A DNA stretch of 64,000 bases, taken from contig NC_014960.1 of assembly GCF_000199675.1 (NCBI RefSeq), positions 1,178,001 through 1,242,000 on the forward strand, written 5' to 3'. The position numbers were made by a program, and so were the translations under genes. Shown here piece by piece: positions 1 through 8,300 of this stretch (positions are counted from its first letter, which is position 1; every line of letters starts with the position of its first letter). The stretch is from Anaerolinea thermophila UNI-1 (GTDB lineage Bacteria > Chloroflexota > Anaerolineae > Anaerolineales > Anaerolineaceae). Below the pieces are notes generated by a model. That model searched no databases. It was not told the DNA's origin and was given only the letters and a program-made list of their open reading frames with translations.

Positions 1-556
1 AAGAATTCTGGTGGGAGATGTTCCCCTATCCTCAATTTCTCTGGAGGAATGGCGGAAAGCCTGCGCGTGGGTTCCCCAGCGCCCTGCCATTGTCTTTGGC
101 AGTATCGCTGACAACCTGCGCTTTGCCGATCCCAATGCCAGTCGGGAACAGATACAGTGGGCGCTGGAGCAGGTTCATCTATGGGATTGGGTGCAGGGAT
201 TGCCGGAGGGGCTGAATACCCTCATTGGAGAGCGAGGTGCCCAGATGAGCGGTGGTCAGGCACAGCGCCTGGCGTTGGCAAGGGTACTGTTGCGCAATCC
301 CTCTTTCATCGTGCTTGATGAACCTACGGCTCATGTGGATATGGTGGAGGAAGCCCTGCTTCAACGAGTGTTTGAGCGGCTTTTTGAGGGCAGGACGGTG
401 CTTTTGATTGCCCACCGTTTGCCTGTTCTCCGTATTGCCGACCAGATTCTTGTACTGGAAAAGGGGGATCTGGTTGAAGCAGGCAATCTGGACACCCTTT
501 TACACACCGAGGGACGGCTTTCCCGTTGGGTGCAACAATACGGAGGCTTAACATGA
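1..556 (+). CDS. cydD: ABC transporter ATPase part, CydD-like (5' end outside window)
   Basis: Only the C-terminal half of the nucleotide-binding domain is in the window; the frame is open to base 2, so the gene starts upstream. Visible are the Q-loop (VPQRP), the signature (MSGGQ followed by AQRLALARVLL), Walker B (FIVLDEPTAHVD) and the switch histidine (IAHRLP). The order and the overlapping CydC-like partner downstream point to CydD, one half of the heterodimeric inner-membrane ABC exporter that moves cysteine or glutathione out of the cytoplasm and supports cytochrome bd assembly. Its TGA overlaps the ATG of the next gene, so the two are translationally coupled. No cydAB genes are visible, so the link to cytochrome bd is family knowledge, not seen here. 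Confidence 0.8.
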   Translation, partial: RILVGDVPLSSISLEEWRKACAWVPQRPAIVFGSIADNLRFADPNASREQIQWALEQVHLWDWVQGLPEGLNTLIGERGAQMSGGQAQRLALARVLLRNPSFIVLDEPTAHVDMVEEALLQRVFERLFEGRTVLLIAHRLPVLRIADQILVLEKGDLVEAGNLDTLLHTEGRLSRWVQQYGGLT

Positions 557-2304
557 GCACCCTTCGCCGTCTGATCTCTTTTCTCCGTCCCTTCTCAGGG
601 CAGGTTTTCCTGTCCATCCTTCTTTCTTTTGGCACAGTTGCCAGCGGAGTGGGCTTGCTGGGTACTTCGGCGTTTTTGATTGCTTCGGCGGCTTTGCGTC
701 CTTCGATTGCCGAACTTCAGGTAGCCATTGTTGGGGTGAGGTTCTTTGGGATTGTCCGCGGGCTGTTACGGTATCTGGAACGCCTGGTTTCGCACGATGT
801 CAACTTGCGGTTGTTAGCCGGGTTGCGGGTGTGGTTGTATCGTGCCATTGAGCCTCTGGCACCAGCAGGATTGGAAATGGAACAGGGCGGCGATTTGCTC
901 CACCGCATGGTGGGAGAACTGGAAACGCTGGAGAATTTCTTTGTGCGGGTGGTTTCCCCAGTCCTTAATGCCGGGCTGGTGACGCTGGGAATTTCGTGGT
1001 TTTGTGGCAGAATGGCACCGGTGCTGGGATGGGTGGCAGCGATGGGGATGTTTCTCACCGGTGTGCTGGTTCCTGCAGTTCAGATTCGGCTGTCTCGGAA
1101 TGCGGGAAGGCGGTGGATTGAATCTCGTTCGCAGTTGAACGCTTTTACCACCCAGGTTGTTCAGGGGATGAACGATTGGATCATGTTTGGACGGGTGGAG
1201 AAAGCACAGGCGCATTTCCATCGAATGAACCGAACCTTGTCGCAGACTCAGGTACACATGGCAAAGGTGCAGGCACTGGGTGGTTCTGCCGGGCTTTGGG
1301 GCAGTGGTTTAACCGTGTGGTTTCTTCTTTTGCTTGGTGGGCAATTGGTTCTGCGCGGGGAGATAAGCGGTGTAGACCTGGCTGTCCTGTCTTTAATGGT
1401 CATGGCGTCCTTCGAGGCGGTCACGCCTCTCCATCAGGCGGCGGCGCAGTTTGAGGCGACCCTTCAGGCAGGAAGACGAATCTTTGAGTGGGTCGACCGC
1501 CCGAACGAAGCGCCTGATCCAAAAGGGGCAGTTCCCTCACTCTCATCCCCAATCCATGTGCGCTTTGAAGGTGTCACCTTGATTTACCCCGGGAGAACCG
1601 AGCCCGCCTTGCAGGATTTCTGGATGGATTTGCCTTCAGGAAAACGTGTGGCGCTGGTGGGAGAAAGCGGCGCCGGGAAAAGTACGGTGGGGCAGGTATT
1701 GATGCGCTTCCGCCTGCCTTACAGCGGTCAGGTGCGGGTAAATGGCTGGAATCTGCGTGATCTGCGGGGAGAAGACCTGCGGACGCATCTGGCTGTTGTG
1801 TCTCAACAGACGTATCTGTTCAGCGGCACTCTACGGGAAAATTTGCTGTTAGCGGTGCCTCAAGCCTCAGAAGAAGAATTATTGAAGGTGCTGGAACGGG
1901 TGCAACTTCAACCGCTGTTACGGCGCTTGCCTAAAGGCTTGGATACCTGGTTGGGTGCTCAGGGAGAGATGCTTTCAGGGGGAGAACGACAGCGCATTGC
2001 TCTGGCACGGGCTTTGCTGAAGCCAGCCTCGTTCTGGCTGCTGGATGAACCTGTCAGCGGTTTGGACGCTGAAACTGCCCGAACCATTTTACGCATGTTG
2101 TGGGGGCTGGCAGGTTCTCGCTCTGTCCTCTACATCACCCATTTTCTGGCAGAACTGGAAGAATTTGATGAAATCCTTGTGCTTCAGCGGGGACGTGTCA
2201 TCGAACGAGGCAAACATGCGGATTTGTTGCAGGCAGGGGGATGGTACGCGCAAGCCTGGCAGTTACAGCGTTCTTTGCTGGACGAGGGGGAACTGTTGCG
2301 TTAA
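553..2304 (+). CDS. cydC: ABC transporter, CydC-like (thiol reductant exporter subunit)
   Basis: A 583-residue half-transporter: an N-terminal six-helix membrane domain (about residues 1-310) and a C-terminal ATPase domain (about 335-575). Walker A is GESGAGKST near residue 370, the signature is LSGGERQR near 474, and Walker B is LLDEPVSGLD. The membrane domain carries the CydC-type stretch RYLERLVSHD. The start is ATG 553, which overlaps the cydD stop as ATGA and has GGAGG about 5 bases upstream; a TTG at 526 would only add residues inside cydD. With CydD it should form the exporter of reduced thiols across the inner membrane. The assignment as CydC rather than another lipid or peptide half-exporter rests on the pairing and that stretch. 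Confidence 0.85.
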   Translation: MSTLRRLISFLRPFSGQVFLSILLSFGTVASGVGLLGTSAFLIASAALRPSIAELQVAIVGVRFFGIVRGLLRYLERLVSHDVNLRLLAGLRVWLYRAIEPLAPAGLEMEQGGDLLHRMVGELETLENFFVRVVSPVLNAGLVTLGISWFCGRMAPVLGWVAAMGMFLTGVLVPAVQIRLSRNAGRRWIESRSQLNAFTTQVVQGMNDWIMFGRVEKAQAHFHRMNRTLSQTQVHMAKVQALGGSAGLWGSGLTVWFLLLLGGQLVLRGEISGVDLAVLSLMVMASFEAVTPLHQAAAQFEATLQAGRRIFEWVDRPNEAPDPKGAVPSLSSPIHVRFEGVTLIYPGRTEPALQDFWMDLPSGKRVALVGESGAGKSTVGQVLMRFRLPYSGQVRVNGWNLRDLRGEDLRTHLAVVSQQTYLFSGTLRENLLLAVPQASEEELLKVLERVQLQPLLRRLPKGLDTWLGAQGEMLSGGERQRIALARALLKPASFWLLDEPVSGLDAETARTILRMLWGLAGSRSVLYITHFLAELEEFDEILVLQRGRVIERGKHADLLQAGGWYAQAWQLQRSLLDEGELLR

Positions 2305-2345
2305 TGCCAGCGTCTTATCCTCAGCAGAGATGTTGAGGAGGGCGT

Positions 2346-4754
2346 ATGGCGAAGAGTAGTTGGCTTTGGATTGTTCCGTTGTTTGTCGTGTTGTTTTTAG
2401 GGATTGCCAACCCCGTGCAAGCCGATGGCATTATCATTCCACCCCCGTGCCCGCCTGAAGGCTGTCCCCCCGTCCCCTGCATCCCCGAATTTTGTCCGCC
2501 GGTTCCACCACGTCCCCTATCCCAACTGGTGATTCGTTATCACCGTGTGAGTGTTACCATTGAAAACCAACTGGCAACCACCCGGGTTGATCAGGTTTTC
2601 TACAATCCCAATTCCTGGGCGGTAGAGGGTGTTTATCTTTTCCCTTTACCTGCAGGGGCGGTGGTGAATGAGTTCAAACTCTGGGTAGATGATCAACCCG
2701 TTGAGGGGAAAATCCTCAACGCTGATGAAGCCCGCCGAATCTATGAAGAAATGGTGCGCTCGCTTAAAGATCCAGGATTGCTGGAATACATTGGGCGGGG
2801 AGCTGTTCAGGCGCGAGTATTTCCGATTGAACCCGGAGGGGAAAGGCGCATTGCTTTGGAGTATCAGCAGGTCCTTCTGACCGAGAACGATCTGATGCGT
2901 TATGTCTATCCTCTGAACACCGAAAAGTACTCTGCTCTCCCACTGGAAGAGGTTTCTATCGAGGTACAGATTCGCGATCACCGCGTTATTCGTTCGGCGT
3001 ATTCCCCTACCCATTCGATTCGGTCAGAGCGGTTTGGTGAGAACGAAGTGGCCATTCGCTATGAAGAGAAGAATATTCTCCCGGATCGTGACTTTGAAAT
3101 GATGATTTTGCTGGGTGAGGGTGAAGGCCTACACCTTTTGTCCTATCGTGACCCCGGCGATGTGCAGGACTCGGATGGCTTCTTCCTGATGTTGCTGGCG
3201 CCGCGCATTCAGGCACCTGAAACGGCTATTCCTAAGGACGTGATTTTTGTTCTGGATCGTTCTGGGAGTATGGAAGGGGTGAAGTTCCAGCAGGCAAAGC
3301 AGGCGCTGGAGTATGTCCTGTCCCGGCTTAACCCTCAAGACCGCTTCAATTTGCTCAGCTTCAGCAATCAGGTAGAGGTATTTGCCCCGGAGATGGAAGG
3401 TGTGGAAGCCATCCCGCAAGCACAAAAATGGGTTGCAGGCTTGAGCGCCGCAGGTGGAACAAACATTCACCGGGCATTACTAGATGCCATCCAGTTTGTT
3501 CGGTCGCAACGCCCAACCTATCTGATTTTCCTTACCGATGGCTTGCCTACAGTTGGCATTACCGACCGGGAACAAATCCTCGATGATTTTGCTCGTCAGG
3601 CTCCCAGGGGACTGCGTCTTTTCGTCTTTGGTGTAGGCTATGATGTGGATACCTTCCTGCTGGATGAACTGGCATTAGCGCATCACGGGCTGAGTTTGTA
3701 TGTGCGCCCTGAAGAAGACTTGAACCAGGCGGTGGCAGGGTTTTTCGAGAAGATCAGTACCCCTGTTCTCACCGACCTGACTCTGACCGTGGAAGGTACA
3801 GAGGTTTACGATGTTTACCCTCAGCCGTTGCCCGATTTGTTTGTCGGCTCTCAGGTGGTGATTACCGGGCGTTACCGCCAGCCGGGAAAGGTGACGGTGG
3901 TGTTGAGCGGGCAAATCTCCGGAGAGACACGCACTTATCGTTTTCCTTCCCTCTCTCTGAAGGAAGATAGCCGTTTTGAGGCAGGGGGAAGCGAAGTCGG
4001 TTTGCCACGTCTGTGGGCAATGCGCAAAATTGGTTATTTGCTGGAACAGATTCGTCTGAATGGAGCAGACCCCGAAACCATTGCTCAGATTGTGCGTCTC
4101 AGTATTCGCTATGGAATCATCACCCCTTACACATCCTATCTGGTCACTGAACCCATGCCTCTGGGGGCAGAAGCGCAGTCGAAAATTGCGGAAGATGCTT
4201 ACCAGCAATCTCTCTCCATGCCTACGGTTGTCAGCGGGGAAGAAGCATTCAATCGCTCCATGCAAGAAGGGGCAATGAAGAGTGCCGAAGCCGTTCCGAT
4301 GAGCCCTTCAGAAGGGGTGAGAAAAGGCTCGGCGGCTTCCATTCGTATTGCGGGCAACCGTACCTTTGTCTGGAAGGAAAACGAATGGGTGGATACTCTG
4401 TTTGACCCTGACCGGATGAAGCCCGTAGAAATTCCTTTCCTTTCAAATGCCTATTTCCAGTTGGTGCAGTCCGATCCTCAGGCGGCTTCGGCTCTGGCGC
4501 TGGGGGAGCGCGTCCTGGTGGTGGTTGGTGGCAAAGCCTATCGCGTTGTTCCAATGGCGGAAGAGGGTACGCCAGTGCCAACACTCGAACTACCGACTCC
4601 TAAGCCGCCAAAAAATACGGATATGATTACACCGCTTGTTTCCACACCAGAGGCCGAAAAATCTTCATCGAGAATTGGACTGTGCTCTTCCGTTGGGTTA
4701 TTCCCGTTAAGTGCGATTGTGGCATTGTTTCTTCTTGCTCGAAAGCGCAAATAA
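2346..4754 (+). CDS. VIT and von Willebrand factor A domain protein, membrane-anchored
   Basis: An 802-residue exported protein resembling bacterial inter-alpha-trypsin-inhibitor-like proteins. A signal peptide (about residues 1-26) is followed by a Pro/Cys-rich linker, a VIT domain (about 55-175) and a VWA domain (about 297-460). The VWA domain has an intact metal-adhesion site, with DxSxS at D304, S306 and S308. The C-terminal region ends in a Pro/Thr-rich spacer, one transmembrane helix and the positive tail ARKRK, so the protein should sit in the membrane facing outward. The start ATG has GAGGAGG just upstream, and a weak hairpin (CCTCA/TGAGG) overlaps that site. The ligand is unknown. 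It lies 41 bases after cydC and may be cotranscribed, but no functional link is evident. Confidence 0.85.
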   Translation: MAKSSWLWIVPLFVVLFLGIANPVQADGIIIPPPCPPEGCPPVPCIPEFCPPVPPRPLSQLVIRYHRVSVTIENQLATTRVDQVFYNPNSWAVEGVYLFPLPAGAVVNEFKLWVDDQPVEGKILNADEARRIYEEMVRSLKDPGLLEYIGRGAVQARVFPIEPGGERRIALEYQQVLLTENDLMRYVYPLNTEKYSALPLEEVSIEVQIRDHRVIRSAYSPTHSIRSERFGENEVAIRYEEKNILPDRDFEMMILLGEGEGLHLLSYRDPGDVQDSDGFFLMLLAPRIQAPETAIPKDVIFVLDRSGSMEGVKFQQAKQALEYVLSRLNPQDRFNLLSFSNQVEVFAPEMEGVEAIPQAQKWVAGLSAAGGTNIHRALLDAIQFVRSQRPTYLIFLTDGLPTVGITDREQILDDFARQAPRGLRLFVFGVGYDVDTFLLDELALAHHGLSLYVRPEEDLNQAVAGFFEKISTPVLTDLTLTVEGTEVYDVYPQPLPDLFVGSQVVITGRYRQPGKVTVVLSGQISGETRTYRFPSLSLKEDSRFEAGGSEVGLPRLWAMRKIGYLLEQIRLNGADPETIAQIVRLSIRYGIITPYTSYLVTEPMPLGAEAQSKIAEDAYQQSLSMPTVVSGEEAFNRSMQEGAMKSAEAVPMSPSEGVRKGSAASIRIAGNRTFVWKENEWVDTLFDPDRMKPVEIPFLSNAYFQLVQSDPQAASALALGERVLVVVGGKAYRVVPMAEEGTPVPTLELPTPKPPKNTDMITPLVSTPEAEKSSSRIGLCSSVGLFPLSAIVALFLLARKRK

Positions 4755-4788
4755 AAAAGCCAGCCCCTGGAAAGATGCCAGGGGCTGG
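4753..4788 (-). terminator. Rho-independent terminator of the EamA gene
   Basis: A perfect 11-bp inverted repeat (4760-4770 with 4778-4788, 7-base loop) lies between the stop of the VIT/VWA gene and the stop of the convergent EamA gene. On the minus strand it is followed by six T (4753-4758). On the plus strand no T-run follows, so it mainly serves the minus-strand transcript. Confidence 0.85.
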
Positions 4789-4808
4789 TAGTTCGTATGG
4801 ATATTACT

Positions 4809-5687
4809 CTACTGCTCTACTGCTTCTTGGCGACGGAGAAAAGGAATATTTTTATATTCATTAATCATCAGTGCCGCCAATACGATGAACCCTCCCACAA
4901 TTAAATTCGGGAGGCTGGCTTTCTCGCCGAATACTACTACCGAAACCACCACGGCAAGAGGAATTTTCAAATCGTTGAACACTGCCAGTGTGCCAGCATT
5001 TACCTTGCGAGCTCCACGGTTCCAGAGGAAGAAGCCAATCCCGGAAGCCACCGCGCCGAGGTAAAGTAGTGCAAGCCATTGCGCACCAGTGGGCTGGACG
5101 GTGGAAAGATTGGTGAAGAGTAATGTAGCCAGTCCCGCCAGAGCAAACCCTCCTAGATAGGGATAAAAGAAGATCGTGTGATCACGCAGTTCGGGATAGG
5201 GTTGAAGAATTTTGCGGTAGTACACCTGTCCAAATGCAAAACACAGGTTAGAGATTTGCACAATGATAAATCCCAACAGAAAATCGCTTTCCAGCGCATT
5301 TAATCCTTTGACAATGGCGGTTCCGACAATTGCCAGCACTGCGGCTAACCAGTGCAGGCGTTCCCAGCGTTTTTCCAAAAGGTCATGAATCAGGGTGACG
5401 TAGATAGGTGTGAAGATGGTAAAGAGGGCAACTTCATAGGCTTTGAGGAATTTAAAAGCGTTCAGGTAAGCCAGGTACATTGCTCCATATTGCAATACCC
5501 CAACCAGAATGAGATGAGGGACTAAGTTGCGGGGGATTTTTGAAGGACGGGCAAAGGGGAGGAAAACAAGGAACGAGACAAATAAGCGAGCAAATGCCAC
5601 AAAGTTCGAGTCCACCCCTGCCAGGCTAACCTTAATCAAGCCAAAGGAAAATGCCCAGATCAGGGATACCAGTACGAGTTCTAACAT
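4809..5687 (-). CDS. EamA/DMT-family transporter
   Basis: A 292-residue integral membrane protein with about ten hydrophobic helices in two repeated halves (about residues 1-130 and 145-280), the layout of EamA-type drug/metabolite transporters (RhaT/YdcZ-like). The start ATG at 5687 has GAGAGGAG 6 bases upstream. It lies 12 bases downstream of asd on the same strand and probably belongs to the lysC-asd unit. That position makes export or uptake of an amino acid or related metabolite possible, but the substrate cannot be read from the sequence. Confidence 0.8.
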   Translation of the reverse strand: MLELVLVSLIWAFSFGLIKVSLAGVDSNFVAFARLFVSFLVFLPFARPSKIPRNLVPHLILVGVLQYGAMYLAYLNAFKFLKAYEVALFTIFTPIYVTLIHDLLEKRWERLHWLAAVLAIVGTAIVKGLNALESDFLLGFIIVQISNLCFAFGQVYYRKILQPYPELRDHTIFFYPYLGGFALAGLATLLFTNLSTVQPTGAQWLALLYLGAVASGIGFFLWNRGARKVNAGTLAVFNDLKIPLAVVVSVVVFGEKASLPNLIVGGFIVLAALMINEYKNIPFLRRQEAVEQ

Positions 5688-5699
5688 GCTTCACTCCTC

Positions 5700-6758
5700 T
5701 CAAGGTTTAGGAATATAGCCCATGCGGTACAGCAGTTCGGCATTATAAATGGAGCCGCCAGCCGCGCCGCGAATGGTATTGTGAGATAAAACCACCAGAC
5801 GGATGTCAAAAAGAGAGTCAGCCCTCACTCGTCCCACTACGGTGGTCATGCCATTACCGGTCATGCGATCGAGCCTGGGTTGAGGGCGGTTTTCTTCTTC
5901 TCGAACCAGGATAGGCGGCAATGGAGTAGAAGGAAGATTGCAGGCAATCTCCGGTGCCTGATATTCGCGCAGTGTCCGTTTCACTTCTTCTGCCGATGCG
6001 CGCATTTCCAGCTCAATCGTCAGGCAGACGGTATGTCCGTCGCTGACATTGACCCGATTGGTATGGGCGGAAATGCCGAAGTCTGCCAACTGGATGCCTC
6101 CCGTCCCCAGTGTACCCAACATTTTGCGAGGTTCCCACTCTACTTTGTCCTCTTCTCCGCTGATAAAAGGAATGATATTGTCTATGATATCCATCGCAGG
6201 CACTCCGGGATAGCCTGCCCCTGAAAGGGCTTGCATGGATACAGCAAACACTCGTTTTAATCCAAACCGGTCTTGAAGTGCTTTCAATGCAACAGTCATT
6301 CCGGTGCTGGTGCAGTTGGGATTGGTAGCAATCCAGCCTGTCCATTGATGACGAGATTGCTGGACGGGAATGAGGTGGGCATGATCAGGATTGACTTCTG
6401 GCAACAGAATGGGCACGTCAGGGTCTTTTCGGTATGCCGAGGCATTGGAACATACCGCGATTCCTGCCCGGGCAAAGGCTGGTTCCGCATCCTGGGCAAT
6501 TTCGGCAGGCAATGCCGAAAACACCAGGGGAACTTGCACTGCCTCCGGGGAAGTCGGTAACACAGGAAGATTCCTTACCCGCTCGGGCATGTCGCCGGGT
6601 AAAAGCCAGCGGCACACCTCTCCGTAAGGTTTGCCGGTGCCACGATCAGAACCTGTAACCGCCACAACCTCAAACCAGGGATGACCCTCCAGCAGTTGGA
6701 TGAAGCGTTGTCCCACGCTACCGGTGGCGGCAAGGACGCCGACGGGAATGCGTTTCAT
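5700..6758 (-). CDS. asd: Aspartate-semialdehyde dehydrogenase
   Basis: A 352-residue cytoplasmic enzyme that reduces aspartyl phosphate to aspartate semialdehyde with NADPH, the branch point to lysine, diaminopimelate, threonine and methionine. The N-terminus has the nucleotide-binding start VGVLAATGSVGQRF. The catalytic cysteine lies in NPNCTSTGM at residue 149. The overall pattern is the archaeal/fungal-like branch of the family rather than the E. coli-like one. It lies 12 bases downstream of aspartate kinase, which makes its substrate. Length is normal for the family and no odd residues were noted. Confidence 0.95.
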   Translation of the reverse strand: MKRIPVGVLAATGSVGQRFIQLLEGHPWFEVVAVTGSDRGTGKPYGEVCRWLLPGDMPERVRNLPVLPTSPEAVQVPLVFSALPAEIAQDAEPAFARAGIAVCSNASAYRKDPDVPILLPEVNPDHAHLIPVQQSRHQWTGWIATNPNCTSTGMTVALKALQDRFGLKRVFAVSMQALSGAGYPGVPAMDIIDNIIPFISGEEDKVEWEPRKMLGTLGTGGIQLADFGISAHTNRVNVSDGHTVCLTIELEMRASAEEVKRTLREYQAPEIACNLPSTPLPPILVREEENRPQPRLDRMTGNGMTTVVGRVRADSLFDIRLVVLSHNTIRGAAGGSIYNAELLYRMGYIPKP

Positions 6759-6770
6759 GGTAAGCCTCCT

Positions 6771-8201
6771 TCAAGATGGCTGAGTAATGACCCGTTCATG
6801 CAGTGTTTGAACCGCTGCGCGAATGTCCTCGGCTTTGAGCACGAAACTGATGGATACTTCCGACGAACCCTGGGCAATGGCGATGACATTGATTTGCTTT
6901 TCGCCCAGTGCGCTGAACACTTTTCCGGCAATTCCCGGGGTACTGCGCATGCCTTCTCCGACAACGGTGACAATGACCACCTCACTGGTAGCCCACACGC
7001 GGTCAATGTCCTTTCCGGCAATTTCCCGGTAAAATTCGTTTTCGATAGCCGCAATGACTTTCTCAGCCGAGGAAGCTGGCACGGCAAAGCAGATGGCTTG
7101 TTCAGATGAGGCTTGCGAAATCAACGAAACGCTTGTGCCTGTCGAGGCAATGGCGGCGAAAGTACGCGCCGCTACACCGGGTACGCCCAGCATGCCACGA
7201 CCTTCTACAGTAATCAACTTCAACCCGCGAATGGCAGTGACCGATTTGACCACATTCCCGTTCGGGGTTGCCTTTTCGGCAACCAGTCGTGTTCCCGGAT
7301 GTTCCGGATTGAAGGTGTTCAGCACACGCAACCCAATTCCAGCCTCAATCACCGGGCGGATGGTCTTGGGGTGCAGGACTTTTGCACCCGCGTATGCAAG
7401 TTCTGACACCTCTCGATAAGTAAGTTCTTCGATAGTACGCGCTTCCGGGACGATGCGTGGATCTGCAGTCATCACCCCGTCCACGTCGGTCCAAATCCAA
7501 ACCTCATCGGCAGGAAGAACAGCCCCAAGAATGGCAGCGGTATAATCTGAGCCACCGCGTCCCAGGGTAGTGGTGATTCCCTGAGATGTGGCTCCAATGA
7601 AGCCGGTTACAATCGGCACAGTGCCCTGATCGAGAATTGGATTCAGTGATGCTCGAGCGGCAATTTGTGTGGCGGCAAAATCCGGATGTGCCGACTGAAA
7701 GTGGTCATCGGTGATGATCAGGCGGTTGGCTTCAAGGTACTGGGCAGGTGTTCCGCCGCTATCTACTACTGCCGCCAGCAGGCGCACAGCCATGCGTTCT
7801 CCCAGTGAAGCCACAGCATCCAGCGCGCGCGGAGTGGCTTCGCCCAGCACCGAAATTGCCTGACAGAGATTGGCAAAGTCCAAAATCAACAGAGTAATTT
7901 CGGCTTTAACCTCTTCCTGACGTGCACGATCGGGAATCAGGGCTTTAATGATGGCTTCGTGGCGGGCGCGCAGGGTTTGTACGGACTGGTTGTAGGTGGT
8001 GGTATCTCCCTCAGCGGCGGCGATGGCGCTGGAGAGCAAGATGTCTGTCACGCCCGAAAGCGCCGAGGTCACGACAACCAGACGAGGGGTCAGAGTACGT
8101 TGCCTATGGATAATCTCAGCCGTTTGCGCCATGGCGTCGGGGGTACCAACGGAGGTTCCCCCAAACTTCATTACAAGTGTGCGGGGAGATGAATCGTTCA
8201 T
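6771..8201 (-). CDS. lysC: Aspartate kinase
   Basis: A 476-residue enzyme phosphorylating aspartate, first step of the aspartate amino-acid family. The kinase domain (about residues 10-290) opens with MKFGGTSVG and contains a GRGGSDYTAA stretch; two ACT regulatory domains (about 310-470) imply feedback control by lysine and/or threonine. The start is ATG 8201, with AAGG 8 bases upstream; a TTG at 8216 would place that ribosome site inside the gene. A TATAAT on the minus strand at 8238-8233 with a poor -35 is a possible promoter giving a leader of about 25 bases. It is transcribed divergently from the ECF gene and forms an operon with asd. Confidence 0.95.
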   Translation of the reverse strand: MNDSSPRTLVMKFGGTSVGTPDAMAQTAEIIHRQRTLTPRLVVVTSALSGVTDILLSSAIAAAEGDTTTYNQSVQTLRARHEAIIKALIPDRARQEEVKAEITLLILDFANLCQAISVLGEATPRALDAVASLGERMAVRLLAAVVDSGGTPAQYLEANRLIITDDHFQSAHPDFAATQIAARASLNPILDQGTVPIVTGFIGATSQGITTTLGRGGSDYTAAILGAVLPADEVWIWTDVDGVMTADPRIVPEARTIEELTYREVSELAYAGAKVLHPKTIRPVIEAGIGLRVLNTFNPEHPGTRLVAEKATPNGNVVKSVTAIRGLKLITVEGRGMLGVPGVAARTFAAIASTGTSVSLISQASSEQAICFAVPASSAEKVIAAIENEFYREIAGKDIDRVWATSEVVIVTVVGEGMRSTPGIAGKVFSALGEKQINVIAIAQGSSEVSISFVLKAEDIRAAVQTLHERVITQPS

Positions 8202-8262
8202 AAAGCAGACCTTCAATGGGAAAATTGGGCATATTATAACGGATAGTTGTCAAGATGAATGA

Positions 8263-8291
8263 TTGACTTTGCCTGACATCCCTCTTATAAT
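8263..8291 (+). promoter_or_regulatory. Sigma70-type promoter of the ECF operon, leaderless
   Basis: TTGACT (8263-8268), a 17-base spacer and TATAAT (8286-8291). The -10 box ends 9 bases before the ATG at 8301, so transcription should begin at or just before the start codon. No Shine-Dalgarno sequence is present. Confidence 0.85.
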
Positions 8292-8300
8292 CCAAAAGCC

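Noticed and set aside
8231..8253. TTGACA and TATAAT on the minus strand upstream of lysC
   Set aside because: The spacing is 9 bases, too short to be one promoter; only the TATAAT is kept as a weak possibility.
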